In this document: positions 1 through 6,169 of the stretch, piece after piece | Layout of the letters: each line of letters starts with the position of its first letter | How positions within the stretch are numbered: the stretch's first letter is position 1 | NCBI GenBank assembly: GCA_030613285.1 | Contig: JAUWME010000154.1 | Coordinates: 1 to 6,169 of the forward strand | Source of the DNA: Candidatus Zymogenus sp. | GTDB lineage: Bacteria; Desulfobacterota; Zymogenia; Zymogenales; Zymogenaceae | Direction: 5' to 3' | Length of the DNA stretch: 6,169 bases | The notes under the pieces: model-generated | The model's database searches: none | Told to the model about the DNA's origin: nothing | Seen by the model: the letters and a program-made list of their open reading frames with translations, nothing else | Made by a program: the position numbers and the translations under genes

Positions 1-1
1 C

Positions 2-532
2 ATGATAAAGGAAGTATTGAAACGAAGGATTAACAAACTCCACAATGAAAACAACCCCGACTTAATTGTAATCGATGGAGGCAAGGGACACCTGAACATT
101 GCTCATACAGTTTTTAGGGAGCTTAATGTCTTGGACGTCCCTGTTGTTGCAATTGCAAAAGGGGGAACAGTAAAACGTGATGGAAAAGCAGAAGCGGACA
201 AAATATATATTGAAGGCAGGAAAAACCCTATAGTTATCAAAGGCAGCTCCCGCTCTCTTTTTCTCCTAATGCAAATAAGAGACGAGGCGCACAGGTTTGC
301 TATTGAATATCATAGAAAACTGAGAAAGAAAAAAGGTGTTTCGTCAGCACTCGATGAGATTGACGGAGTGGGAGAGAAAAGGAAGAAGGTTCTCCTGAAG
401 CATTTTCAAAGAGTTACCGATATTAAAGAGGCCACGGTTGATGAGCTATCTGTGGTTAAGGGAATATCACCCGCTGTCGCCCAATCGATACACGACTATT
501 TCAAGCAGTATAGGGAAGATGAGAATAGCTGA
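2..532 (+). CDS. uvrC: UvrC, excinuclease ABC subunit C (5'-truncated, C-terminal part)
   Basis: This is the nuclease subunit of UvrABC nucleotide excision repair, which incises damaged DNA on both sides of a lesion in the cytoplasm. Only the last 176 codons are visible. The reading frame is open to the left edge, and the first Met is internal to the conserved block preceding the nuclease signature, so it is not the true start. Seen here: VIDGGKG with Asp25 (fragment numbering), matching a catalytic acidic residue of the RNase H-like C-terminal nuclease domain, and RDEAHRFAI with His97, matching its catalytic His. Two helix-hairpin-helix units follow, around IDGVGEKRKK (about 119-135) and VKGISPAVAQ (about 152-168), used for DNA binding. 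The GIY-YIG and UVR domains and the first catalytic Asp lie off-window. The gene ends with TGA. The 115-base gap downstream suggests the next gene is a separate transcription unit. The assignment is very secure. Confidence 0.97.
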   Translation: MIKEVLKRRINKLHNENNPDLIVIDGGKGHLNIAHTVFRELNVLDVPVVAIAKGGTVKRDGKAEADKIYIEGRKNPIVIKGSSRSLFLLMQIRDEAHRFAIEYHRKLRKKKGVSSALDEIDGVGEKRKKVLLKHFQRVTDIKEATVDELSVVKGISPAVAQSIHDYFKQYREDENS

Positions 533-553
533 TTCCAAAATAAATTGCTTCAA

Positions 554-591
554 TTAGATCATTTGTACAATTTTTTATTGTATTAATCTAA
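554..591. repeat. Nested AT-rich inverted repeat in the uvrC-ligase gap
   Basis: An outer arm TTAGAT (554-559) pairs with ATCTAA (586-591), and an inner arm TACAAT (566-571) pairs with ATTGTA (577-582) around a TTTTT loop. The two arms are separated by unequal internal loops of 6 and 3 bases. All 12 arm positions match exactly. The element could be a weak terminator for uvrC, but the stem is AT-rich and no T-tract follows it. It could instead be an operator for the downstream ligase operon, because its right arm overlaps the best -35 candidate. The symmetry is seen directly; the role is inference. Confidence 0.4.
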
Positions 592-606
592 AATATAAGG
601 TACTAT
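578..606 (+). promoter_or_regulatory. Possible sigma70-type promoter for the ligase-comEC-hydrolase operon
   Basis: TTGTAT (578-583) and TACTAT (601-606) are separated by 17 bases and lie about 40 bases upstream of the ligase start. The match to consensus is weak (3/6 and 4/6). In such AT-rich DNA other -10-like words occur, for example TATAAG at 594-599, which fits consensus better but has no matching -35. This is the only non-coding gap in the window and so the natural place for an operon promoter. Confidence 0.25.
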
Positions 607-633
607 TCTACAACTATATCTAACCAACCGATT

Positions 634-640
634 AAGGAGG
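634..640 (+). promoter_or_regulatory. Strong Shine-Dalgarno site for the acyl-CoA ligase
   Basis: AAGGAGG ends seven bases before the ATG at 648. It is an almost complete anti-16S match at ideal spacing, and it fixes the ligase start. It is much stronger than anything ahead of comEC or the hydrolase, which agrees with those two genes relying on translational coupling. Confidence 0.85.
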
Positions 641-647
641 CGTTTAG

Positions 648-2531
648 ATGGAAAAGATGACAATAGCTGAGATACTTGAGCAAAATGCCAAGAAATTTGC
701 CAAAAAGAACGCCCTTCTAAGCAAGGTGGGAAATCGCTGGGAGGGTATCACACACAGGGATCTCTTCTCCAAAGTTAAGGACCTCGGCACAAGTCTTGTA
801 AAAATGGGGATGAAAAAAGGAGATAGAATCGCCCTTCTCACAACCAACTGTCCTGAATGGGCAATATCATACCTTGCTGTTGTTACAAACAACGCAATAA
901 TAGTGCCGATTGATAAAGAACTTAAGGCACAGGAATTGAGACACATTCTCGACGACAGCGCCGCAAAGTTCATAATCATTACCAATAACCTTTTTCCCAA
1001 AATCGAAGAAATCCTCCCATCCCTATCAAATCTGGAAAAGGTAATCTTGATTACTGACGCATCAAAAGATATCAACATTCCCGACGAAATAAGGGACGAT
1101 ATTAAAAAAATCGAGGAAATATGGCAGTCTATAATAACTAAGATCAAAAAAGAATATGAGACTGAGATAAAGGAGATCGAAAAACTCTGGCTCTCCATAG
1201 ACGAAAGGCTAAAAGATGTAAAGGTAAAAAAGGACAGCCTCATAATTGAAAAAAGAAATCGTTTCTTAGACTTCACCAGAGGTCTTCACGAAGTTTCCGA
1301 TACAGTAACCGAATTAGTGCACTTTGAAAATCTATTTGGCAACGATTCATTTGTCAAAAGCGAGATGGGATATACCGATACAATGGCCATTCTCTACACA
1401 TCCGGCACCACAGGAAAATCTAAAGGTGTCATGCTCACAAACGAGAACATCATGACAAATTTCAAAGGCATTGTTAAATTGGCGGCTGTGGATGAAACAA
1501 TGCGTACTCTCTCCGTTTTGCCCATAAACCACGTATATGAATCGACCTGCGGAGTGCTGATTCCAATCCTTCTGGGCGGGACGGTGGCATTTGCAGAATC
1601 GCTTCTAAAAGTTTCCCAAAATCTCAAAGAAATTAAACCCAACTTTTTTCTTGGGGTGCCTGCCCTCTATCAAGCGCTCTACACAAAGATGAGCCAAAAT
1701 GTAAACTCATCCTTGGCAGGAAGAGTAATGAACTCCAATGCCATTACAAGAAAAATAATCCAGAGTAAAATCAAAAAAGAGCTGGGGGGAAACAAAATCA
1801 CTTTCATCAGCGGCGGCGGCTCCCTTGACCCGTCCCTTCAAGAAGGTTTGAGAAAACTGGGACTTAACATCTTTAACGGCTATGGAATTACCGAAACAGC
1901 GCCCCTTGTTGCAGTCAACAGCGTTGTTGGGGGAGACAGGATTGGTTCGGTGGGAAAAGTCATGCCCGATGTGGAAGTAAAAATCAACAACCCAAACGAA
2001 AATGGCCATGGGGAAATATGGATTAAGGGTTCAAACGTCATGAAGGGGTATTTCAATAACCCCGAATCGACCAAAGAGGTTTTGACCGACGGATGGTACC
2101 ACTCCGGGGACTTGGGATACCTTGACAAAGACAATTTCCTCTTCGTCCTAGGAAGAATCAAAAACATCATAGTCACCGGAAAAGGGAAAAACATCTACCC
2201 CGAAGAAGTAGAGTCGGAACTTGGGAAAAGCCCCTTCATAGAAGAAATTATGGTTTATGCGCACAATCCCGGAACCACAGATGAAGAAGTCAGGGCAGTT
2301 GTCTATTTAAATCAAGATATGCTTGACATACAAGCAAAAAAAGAAGGCAAAAAAGAACTCGAAAAAACAGAGATCCATTCACTTATAAAAGGCGAAATTA
2401 GAAAGTACTGTGACAATCTGGCCGAATACAAAAGAGTTAAAGAATTTATGATTAGGGACGAAGAGTTTCCAAAAACTTCCACCAGAAAAATAAAACGTTA
2501 CGCAGTAGAAGAAATAATTAAGGTAAATTGA
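648..2531 (+). CDS. AMP-dependent long-chain fatty acid-CoA ligase (acyl-CoA synthetase family) with coiled-coil insertion
   Basis: This 627-residue adenylate-forming enzyme is expected to activate a fatty acid with ATP to an acyl-adenylate and then transfer it to CoA. It has no signal peptide, so it should be cytoplasmic or membrane-peripheral. Motifs seen in order: the ATP-binding P-loop YTSGTTGKSKGV (250-261), PINHVYE (292-298), SGGGSLD (from 388), YGITETAP (412-419), GDLG with Asp488, GRIKNIIVTGKGKN (502-515), and the C-terminal PKTSTRKIKR (608-617) with Lys614 as the likely catalytic lysine. All key residues are present, so it should be active. Between the N-terminal domain, which ends near 139, and the P-loop there are about 110 residues, much of it charged helix (roughly 145-228), where relatives usually have a shorter linker. 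ATG at 648 is chosen for its strong Shine-Dalgarno site. The stop codon overlaps the comEC TTG start. Overall style resembles long-chain synthetases (FadD/FAA1-like), but the acyl chain length cannot be read from sequence. Confidence 0.92.
   Translation: MEKMTIAEILEQNAKKFAKKNALLSKVGNRWEGITHRDLFSKVKDLGTSLVKMGMKKGDRIALLTTNCPEWAISYLAVVTNNAIIVPIDKELKAQELRHILDDSAAKFIIITNNLFPKIEEILPSLSNLEKVILITDASKDINIPDEIRDDIKKIEEIWQSIITKIKKEYETEIKEIEKLWLSIDERLKDVKVKKDSLIIEKRNRFLDFTRGLHEVSDTVTELVHFENLFGNDSFVKSEMGYTDTMAILYTSGTTGKSKGVMLTNENIMTNFKGIVKLAAVDETMRTLSVLPINHVYESTCGVLIPILLGGTVAFAESLLKVSQNLKEIKPNFFLGVPALYQALYTKMSQNVNSSLAGRVMNSNAITRKIIQSKIKKELGGNKITFISGGGSLDPSLQEGLRKLGLNIFNGYGITETAPLVAVNSVVGGDRIGSVGKVMPDVEVKINNPNENGHGEIWIKGSNVMKGYFNNPESTKEVLTDGWYHSGDLGYLDKDNFLFVLGRIKNIIVTGKGKNIYPEEVESELGKSPFIEEIMVYAHNPGTTDEEVRAVVYLNQDMLDIQAKKEGKKELEKTEIHSLIKGEIRKYCDNLAEYKRVKEFMIRDEEFPKTSTRKIKRYAVEEIIKVN
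1104..1235 (+). repeat. Two 22-residue repeat units in the ligase coiled-coil insertion
   Basis: Ligase residues 153-174 and 175-196 align without gaps. IEEIWQSI in the first unit matches IEKLWLSI in the second, with Trp159 and Trp181 exactly 22 residues (66 bases) apart, followed by a Lys/Glu-rich helix in both. The DNA copies have diverged at many codon positions, so this is either an old duplication or selection for the same helical face. A 22-residue period equals two 11-residue (hendecad) units, as used in some coiled coils and membrane-lying amphipathic helices. Confidence 0.5.
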
Positions 2532-5284
2532 AACACCCGCTCCTTGCCCTGACTTTGGCCCTAATTGCAGGTATCACCCTCGGTGCATACTTCAATCCGG
2601 CCCCAACGCCTGTCCTCATATATGCCGGAGGACTACTGCTGCTTGTTGCAGCGCTAAAAAGGGGTTGGCGCATTTGGGGGGCTGGCGATATTTTGCGGAG
2701 TGGTTGTGGTTGCCACATTTTGAGGGACTATGGGAATAGTCTGGCTGGTTGGGTTGGTCGTATTTTTGAGAGCATTCGGGTTAGTCGTATTCTAAATGGT
2801 GGTAGCCAGTCTGGAGACCACAGTCAAATTCGCGTAAACAATAAGTCCCCTATTCTATCCCAAAGCCGTCTCTTCTTCATATTAACCACTCTCCTATTTG
2901 TTGCCCTGGGGATGCTCCTAATAAACCCCATCTTATATCCAACGATAACAGTAAATCACATATCCAATTTTGTATCCAACGATTACCGAACCATCAAAGG
3001 TGTTGTAACAAGACCTGTGGAGACTTCTTTTGACACCACTCGAATGGAATTGGCTGATATATCAATCAAAAAAGCAATCAAGGATAACAAAAAGTGGGTT
3101 AAGGTCAAAGGAAGACTCAGGCTTACCGTCTATGAACAGTTCGATGACATAGGATATGGCGATGTTATTTATTTTAGGGGAAAGATAAGAAGGCCAAGAA
3201 ACTTCAACAACCCCGGCGGATTCAATTATGAACTCCACCTCAAAAGGAAGGGAATCTCTGTAACTTCAACTGCGAAAGGAAGAGAGTACATCTTTAAAGC
3301 TGGAACTGCCCGGTCTCCTGTCATTACAAGAATATTTGAGACAAGAAAATCAATTCGGAAATTTATAGACGGAAATGTACCGCAAAACGAAGGTTCCATC
3401 ATCAAAGGCTTACTATTAGGAGACAGGGCCGACATCCCAGAAGAGCTTTTAGAATCCTACCGACGAACGGGAATGTCTCACATTCTCGCCATCTCAGGGA
3501 TGCACGTAGGGATATTGTTCATTATCTCATTTTCATTGCTATACATAATCCTCGTTCGAATTCCCAGGCTCGCCCTGATGATTTCTGTGAGTACATGGGC
3601 ATTTTTTCTCTCACTCATCCCCATATTTTTTTACACAATACTTTCTGGGATGAGAATTACCGCCATAAGGTCAACCCTGATGATTACTGCCTACGTCCTT
3701 TCTGTGGTGATAAACCGGGAACGAGACATTCTAAATACCCTTGCGCTTGCGGGACTATTGATCCTCATCATATCCCCGGCGTCCCTTTTTGATCCGGCCT
3801 TCCAGTTGTCATTTGTTGCGGTGCTCTCCATAATACTAATCTATCCGCTTATGACCGAATCTTTGAGTGAGAGAATATATAAGCAATCTCCAAATGGGGG
3901 AATTGTCCCATCAATAGGAAAGCGCCTCATCTTTCGGGTCTATCAATTTGCAACGGTGTCGGTTTCGGTCCTCTTGGGGATACTGCCCATCTCCGCCTAT
4001 TATTTTTTTAAGGCAAGTCCATTATCTATTGTTATAAATTTCGCCGTTGTCCCTCTCCTCGGTTTTATTGCAGTGCCGCTTTCCTTTGTGTCCATCCCCT
4101 TCATCTTTTCAATGAGCGCTTCCATGAATGATATTGCCACACTAATACTAAAAGTTGTGACATTTGCCGTTGCCATCTCAAATGAAATTGTTACTACCTC
4201 AAGCTCCCTCTTTCCGGGGGGATTTATGGTGGTTCCTCCAAAACTCCCAGAGATTGTTATCTACTATTCTCTTCTGATTATCGTAATATTGTATTTCAGA
4301 GAGAGACAATTAGTTGGAAAATTTGTCGAACGATTGGTCAACAAAAAGAATAGTCGCAAAATCATGTCCCGACTAAAGCTCATTTTCATAACGTTTCTGC
4401 TTGCCCTCGTCATGGTTTTTTCCTATCAGGCGATAGATCGGTACCACCCCAGCAGATTATCAGTTACGTTCATAAGCGTTGGCCAAGGCGATTCAACGCT
4501 CATACAATTTCCCGGCGGCAAAACGATGCTTGTTGATACAGGTGGTTTTTACGGCGGGACTTTCGATACAGGTAAATTGATTGTGTCCCCTTACCTCCTC
4601 CATGAAAGGATAAGAAAAGTTGACTACCTTGTCCTCACCCATCCTGAATTTGACCATTATGGTGGCTTTGAATATATCTTGAACAATTACGAAGTGGGAG
4701 AATTATGGATCACCGAAAGGGGAAATACTTCGGAGAGTATCAAACACCTTTTGACCTTGGCAAAAAATCGTGGTGTTCCCATAGCAATAATGTCGGGCAA
4801 TTCTCCCGACATTAAAATAAATGGCACCGAGATTAAATTTTTTCACCCGCAACCTTCAAGCAAAATCAACAACGACGAGCCATACATATCCTCCGAAAAT
4901 GTAAATAACAGCTCCCTTGTCTTTCGTATAACTTACGGCGACTTCTCACTGTTGATGACAGGCGATATTGAGGAGGAAGCGGAATCGTATCTTGTCTCGA
5001 AGGGGGAAGATTTACGCTCATCTATCCTAAAAAGCCCCCATCACGGCTCTTCAACTTCGAGCACTTTGGCATTTTTGAGGGTGGTTGGGCCAAAGGTTTC
5101 TGTGATTATGTGCGGAGACAAAAATCGATTCGGCTTTCCTGGGGATGAAGCCCTCAAAAGATATGAGGATTCTGGGGTTGTTGTCTTTCGGACTGACGTT
5201 GACGGCGCGGTTATAGTAACAAGCTATGGGGATGGTTTCAAAATTGAATCAGTCAATGGAAGAGAATATCGATGGAAACGATGA
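2528..5284 (+). CDS. comEC: ComEC/Rec2-family DNA uptake channel protein
   Basis: This inner-membrane protein is expected to carry transforming single-stranded DNA into the cytoplasm. At 918 residues it is longer than typical members. Domains seen: membrane segments at about 6-21, 27-44 and 115-134; an OB-like DUF4131 region (about 135-265) containing NPGGFNY (228-234); the Competence domain (about 290-580) with GLLLGDRADIP (294-304) and SHILAISGMHVGI (317-329) and many membrane helices; a further helix at about 616-634; and a C-terminal metallo-beta-lactamase-like domain with GQGDS (652-656), VDTGG (669-673), THPEFDHYGG (704-713), TGD (811-813) and SPHHGS (836-841). His705, Asp709 and His710 are kept, so the nuclease-like site may be functional. 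TTG at 2528 is chosen because the first membrane segment follows at once and no in-frame ATG appears until residue 129. It overlaps the ligase stop by four bases (TTGA), with only a short AAGG upstream. Residues about 45-97 are an unusual insertion encoded by G+T-rich DNA. Confidence 0.95.
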   Translation: MKHPLLALTLALIAGITLGAYFNPAPTPVLIYAGGLLLLVAALKRGWRIWGAGDILRSGCGCHILRDYGNSLAGWVGRIFESIRVSRILNGGSQSGDHSQIRVNNKSPILSQSRLFFILTTLLFVALGMLLINPILYPTITVNHISNFVSNDYRTIKGVVTRPVETSFDTTRMELADISIKKAIKDNKKWVKVKGRLRLTVYEQFDDIGYGDVIYFRGKIRRPRNFNNPGGFNYELHLKRKGISVTSTAKGREYIFKAGTARSPVITRIFETRKSIRKFIDGNVPQNEGSIIKGLLLGDRADIPEELLESYRRTGMSHILAISGMHVGILFIISFSLLYIILVRIPRLALMISVSTWAFFLSLIPIFFYTILSGMRITAIRSTLMITAYVLSVVINRERDILNTLALAGLLILIISPASLFDPAFQLSFVAVLSIILIYPLMTESLSERIYKQSPNGGIVPSIGKRLIFRVYQFATVSVSVLLGILPISAYYFFKASPLSIVINFAVVPLLGFIAVPLSFVSIPFIFSMSASMNDIATLILKVVTFAVAISNEIVTTSSSLFPGGFMVVPPKLPEIVIYYSLLIIVILYFRERQLVGKFVERLVNKKNSRKIMSRLKLIFITFLLALVMVFSYQAIDRYHPSRLSVTFISVGQGDSTLIQFPGGKTMLVDTGGFYGGTFDTGKLIVSPYLLHERIRKVDYLVLTHPEFDHYGGFEYILNNYEVGELWITERGNTSESIKHLLTLAKNRGVPIAIMSGNSPDIKINGTEIKFFHPQPSSKINNDEPYISSENVNNSSLVFRITYGDFSLLMTGDIEEEAESYLVSKGEDLRSSILKSPHHGSSTSSTLAFLRVVGPKVSVIMCGDKNRFGFPGDEALKRYEDSGVVVFRTDVDGAVIVTSYGDGFKIESVNGREYRWKR
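2661..2815. repeat. G+T-rich degenerate repeat tract inserted in frame in comEC
   Basis: By hand count, bases 2661-2810 are about 73% G+T (58 G, 51 T, 18 C, 23 A), against about 41% for 2821-2970. The tract contains several degenerate copies of a GGTTGG-YCG-YATTTT-like word, at about 2661, 2678, 2706, 2751 and 2778. The clearest pair is GGGTTGGTCGTATTTT (2751-2766) and GGGTTAGTCGTATTCT (2778-2793), which match at 14 of 16 positions 27 bases apart. It lies in the linker between the second and third membrane segments of ComEC and stays open in the comEC frame. No terminal inverted repeats or target-site duplication could be fixed, so the borders are approximate. It resembles small dispersed or protein-embedded repeats known in other genomes, but no family is assigned. 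Confidence 0.55.
4788..4814. repeat. Perfect 10-bp inverted repeat inside comEC
   Basis: TAATGTCGGG (4788-4797) and CCCGACATTA (4805-4814) are exact reverse complements around the 7-base loop CAATTCT. The element lies within the sequence for the metallo-beta-lactamase-like domain, near the residues IMSGNSPDIKI. No T-tract follows on either strand, so it is not a standard intrinsic terminator. It could form an RNA hairpin in the message or be a protein-binding palindrome. Confidence 0.6.
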
Positions 5285-6169
5285 TTATTAGTCTTCTTAT
5301 ACTTGCAATACTTATTCTATTTTTCTTAAACCTCATCTTCGGGGCGCTTCTGGCTATTGTCATCTCCCGTCCCAAAAACAAATCGTATGCTGACAGCTAC
5401 TGCTTCTCCCCTTTTGAAACCGGCGTTCCATTCAACGTGGTGGAATTTACAACAGAGGATGGAGTAACACTTCGGGGGTGGTTGCTTCCGGGAAATGGCA
5501 GAAACATAAACAGGGTCGTTATCGGCCTTTGCGGTCGGATGGGGACAAAGTCCGACCTTCTTGGCGTGGGGAGCTATCTCAACAAATCGGGTTACAGTGT
5601 GCTCCTTTTTGACTATCGGGGCTGCGGAGAAAGCGATTTATCAACGATGAGCATGGGTCAGCTTGAGCTTTTTGACGTAAAAGCCGCTGTTGATTTCGTC
5701 TCAAACAAAATCCAAAATGCAAAAATCGGGATTATTGGCTTTTCTATGGGGGCATCTTTGGGAATTGTCCACGCATCAACAGATGACAGAATAGTAGCCC
5801 TCGTATCAGATTCGCCCTTCGTATCCTCTGAAGAGCTCATCTTAAACAGGGTAAAAAAATATTTCCCACTCCCCTTAATCTTCCTGAAACTCTCAACAAG
5901 ATTTTCTGTAAAATCCTTTTTAGGTTATGACAACCGGGGAATTGATGTAATCGGCTCTGCAAAAAAACTTTCTTTCAATAACCTTCTTGTCATTATAAGC
6001 GAAAGCGACAGTGTCATCGCACCGTCCCAGCAGTTGGAGGTGTTTGATGCCGCACCATTCCCAAAGGAGGTCTGGAAATTATCTGATGTGGAGCACTGTG
6101 GCGCCTATTTCCTCGACCGAAAGAAATATGTAAAAAGGATAATCGCTTTTTTCGATGACAACCTCTCCT
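5281..6169 (+). CDS. Membrane-anchored alpha/beta hydrolase (3'-truncated by window end)
   Basis: The frame is open from 5281 to the right edge (296 complete codons, no stop). Residues 2-28 form one hydrophobic segment, probably an N-terminal membrane anchor or uncleaved signal. An alpha/beta hydrolase domain follows: an oxyanion-region motif GLCGRMGTKSD (82-92), FDYRGCGES (110-118), the nucleophile elbow GFSMG with Ser155, an acid in SESDSV with Asp243, and a catalytic His272 in VEHCG. The full Ser-Asp-His triad is therefore visible, and probably only a short tail is missing. The family includes esterases, lipases, thioesterases and peptidases, so the substrate cannot be assigned. The usual HG dipeptide of the oxyanion motif reads CG (Cys84). 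ATG at 5281 overlaps the comEC stop as ATGA. An in-frame ATG at 5272, preceded by GGAAGAG (5258-5264) at 7-base spacing, is a credible alternative that adds three residues. Overlap with comEC implies co-translation in the same operon. Confidence 0.88.
   Translation, partial: MIISLLILAILILFFLNLIFGALLAIVISRPKNKSYADSYCFSPFETGVPFNVVEFTTEDGVTLRGWLLPGNGRNINRVVIGLCGRMGTKSDLLGVGSYLNKSGYSVLLFDYRGCGESDLSTMSMGQLELFDVKAAVDFVSNKIQNAKIGIIGFSMGASLGIVHASTDDRIVALVSDSPFVSSEELILNRVKKYFPLPLIFLKLSTRFSVKSFLGYDNRGIDVIGSAKKLSFNNLLVIISESDSVIAPSQQLEVFDAAPFPKEVWKLSDVEHCGAYFLDRKKYVKRIIAFFDDNLS
5533..5557. repeat. 7-bp inverted repeat inside the hydrolase gene
   Basis: GGTCGGA (5533-5539) and TCCGACC (5551-5557) are exact reverse complements around an 11-base loop. 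The element is coding sequence for the oxyanion-loop region of the hydrolase. A match this short may be chance; it is listed because it shares a GTCGG core with the longer palindrome in comEC. Confidence 0.3.

Noticed and set aside
566..582. Intrinsic terminator for uvrC
   Set aside because: The TACAAT/ATTGTA stem is only six AT-rich base pairs, with the T-run in the loop rather than after the stem. Kept only as part of an inverted repeat.
644..1276. Long minus-strand open frame of about 210 codons opposite the ligase N-terminus
   Set aside because: It is Ser/Phe/Ile-rich with no recognisable domain, and it lies fully antisense to a gene with clear motifs and a strong ribosome site. It reads as the complement of Lys/Glu-rich codons.
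2518..2718. Minus-strand open frame of 66 codons over the comEC start and G+T-rich tract
   Set aside because: It has no start context or family resemblance. It exists because the reverse strand of the tract is A+C-rich and poor in stop codons.
2661..2815. CRISPR array or insertion sequence in comEC
   Set aside because: The repeats are too degenerate and irregularly spaced for CRISPR, and there is no transposase or defined terminal inverted repeat.
2528..2911. A later comEC start at the first in-frame ATG (residue 129)
   Set aside because: It would remove the first membrane segments, which match the usual ComEC N-terminus, and would leave a large gap after the ligase.
3595..3792. Plus-strand open frame of 65 codons inside comEC
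   Set aside because: It is out of frame with strongly conserved ComEC Competence-domain sequence and has no ribosome site.

Overview
The window is an ordinary-looking bacterial chromosomal segment with every gene on the + strand: the 3' part of uvrC, then a tight run of a long-chain acyl-CoA synthetase-type AMP-forming ligase, comEC, and a membrane-anchored alpha/beta hydrolase cut by the right edge. Base composition is moderate to low G+C, and the genes have Shine-Dalgarno sites. The DNA-uptake channel and fatty-acyl ligase fit a Gram-negative host, perhaps of the Desulfobacterota or a neighbouring lineage. That placement is an impression from protein style only and could be wrong.

Layout: bases 2-532 are the C-terminal nuclease and helix-hairpin-helix part of UvrC. 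Bases 533-647 are the only intergenic gap. It is AT-rich and holds a nested inverted repeat (554-591), a weak promoter-like pair and a strong ribosome binding site. The ligase (648-2531) overlaps comEC (from TTG at 2528) by four bases, and comEC (to 5284) overlaps the hydrolase (ATG at 5281) by four bases. The last three genes therefore look like one translationally coupled operon starting in the 533-647 gap.

The genes do not form an obvious single pathway: DNA repair, fatty acid activation, DNA uptake and a serine hydrolase. The ligase and hydrolase could both act on lipids or acyl esters, but this is inference. I found no CRISPR, tRNA, rRNA, transposase or defence system, and no clear previously undescribed system.

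The most unusual features are two in-frame insertions. In comEC, a roughly 150-base G+T-rich tract (about 2661-2810) with degenerate internal repeats lies in the linker between the second and third membrane segments. It looks like a small dispersed repeat that has been absorbed into the protein. In the ligase, a charged coiled-coil segment containing two related 22-residue units sits just before the ATP-binding signature. A perfect 10-bp inverted repeat inside the comEC nuclease-like domain is also worth noting.
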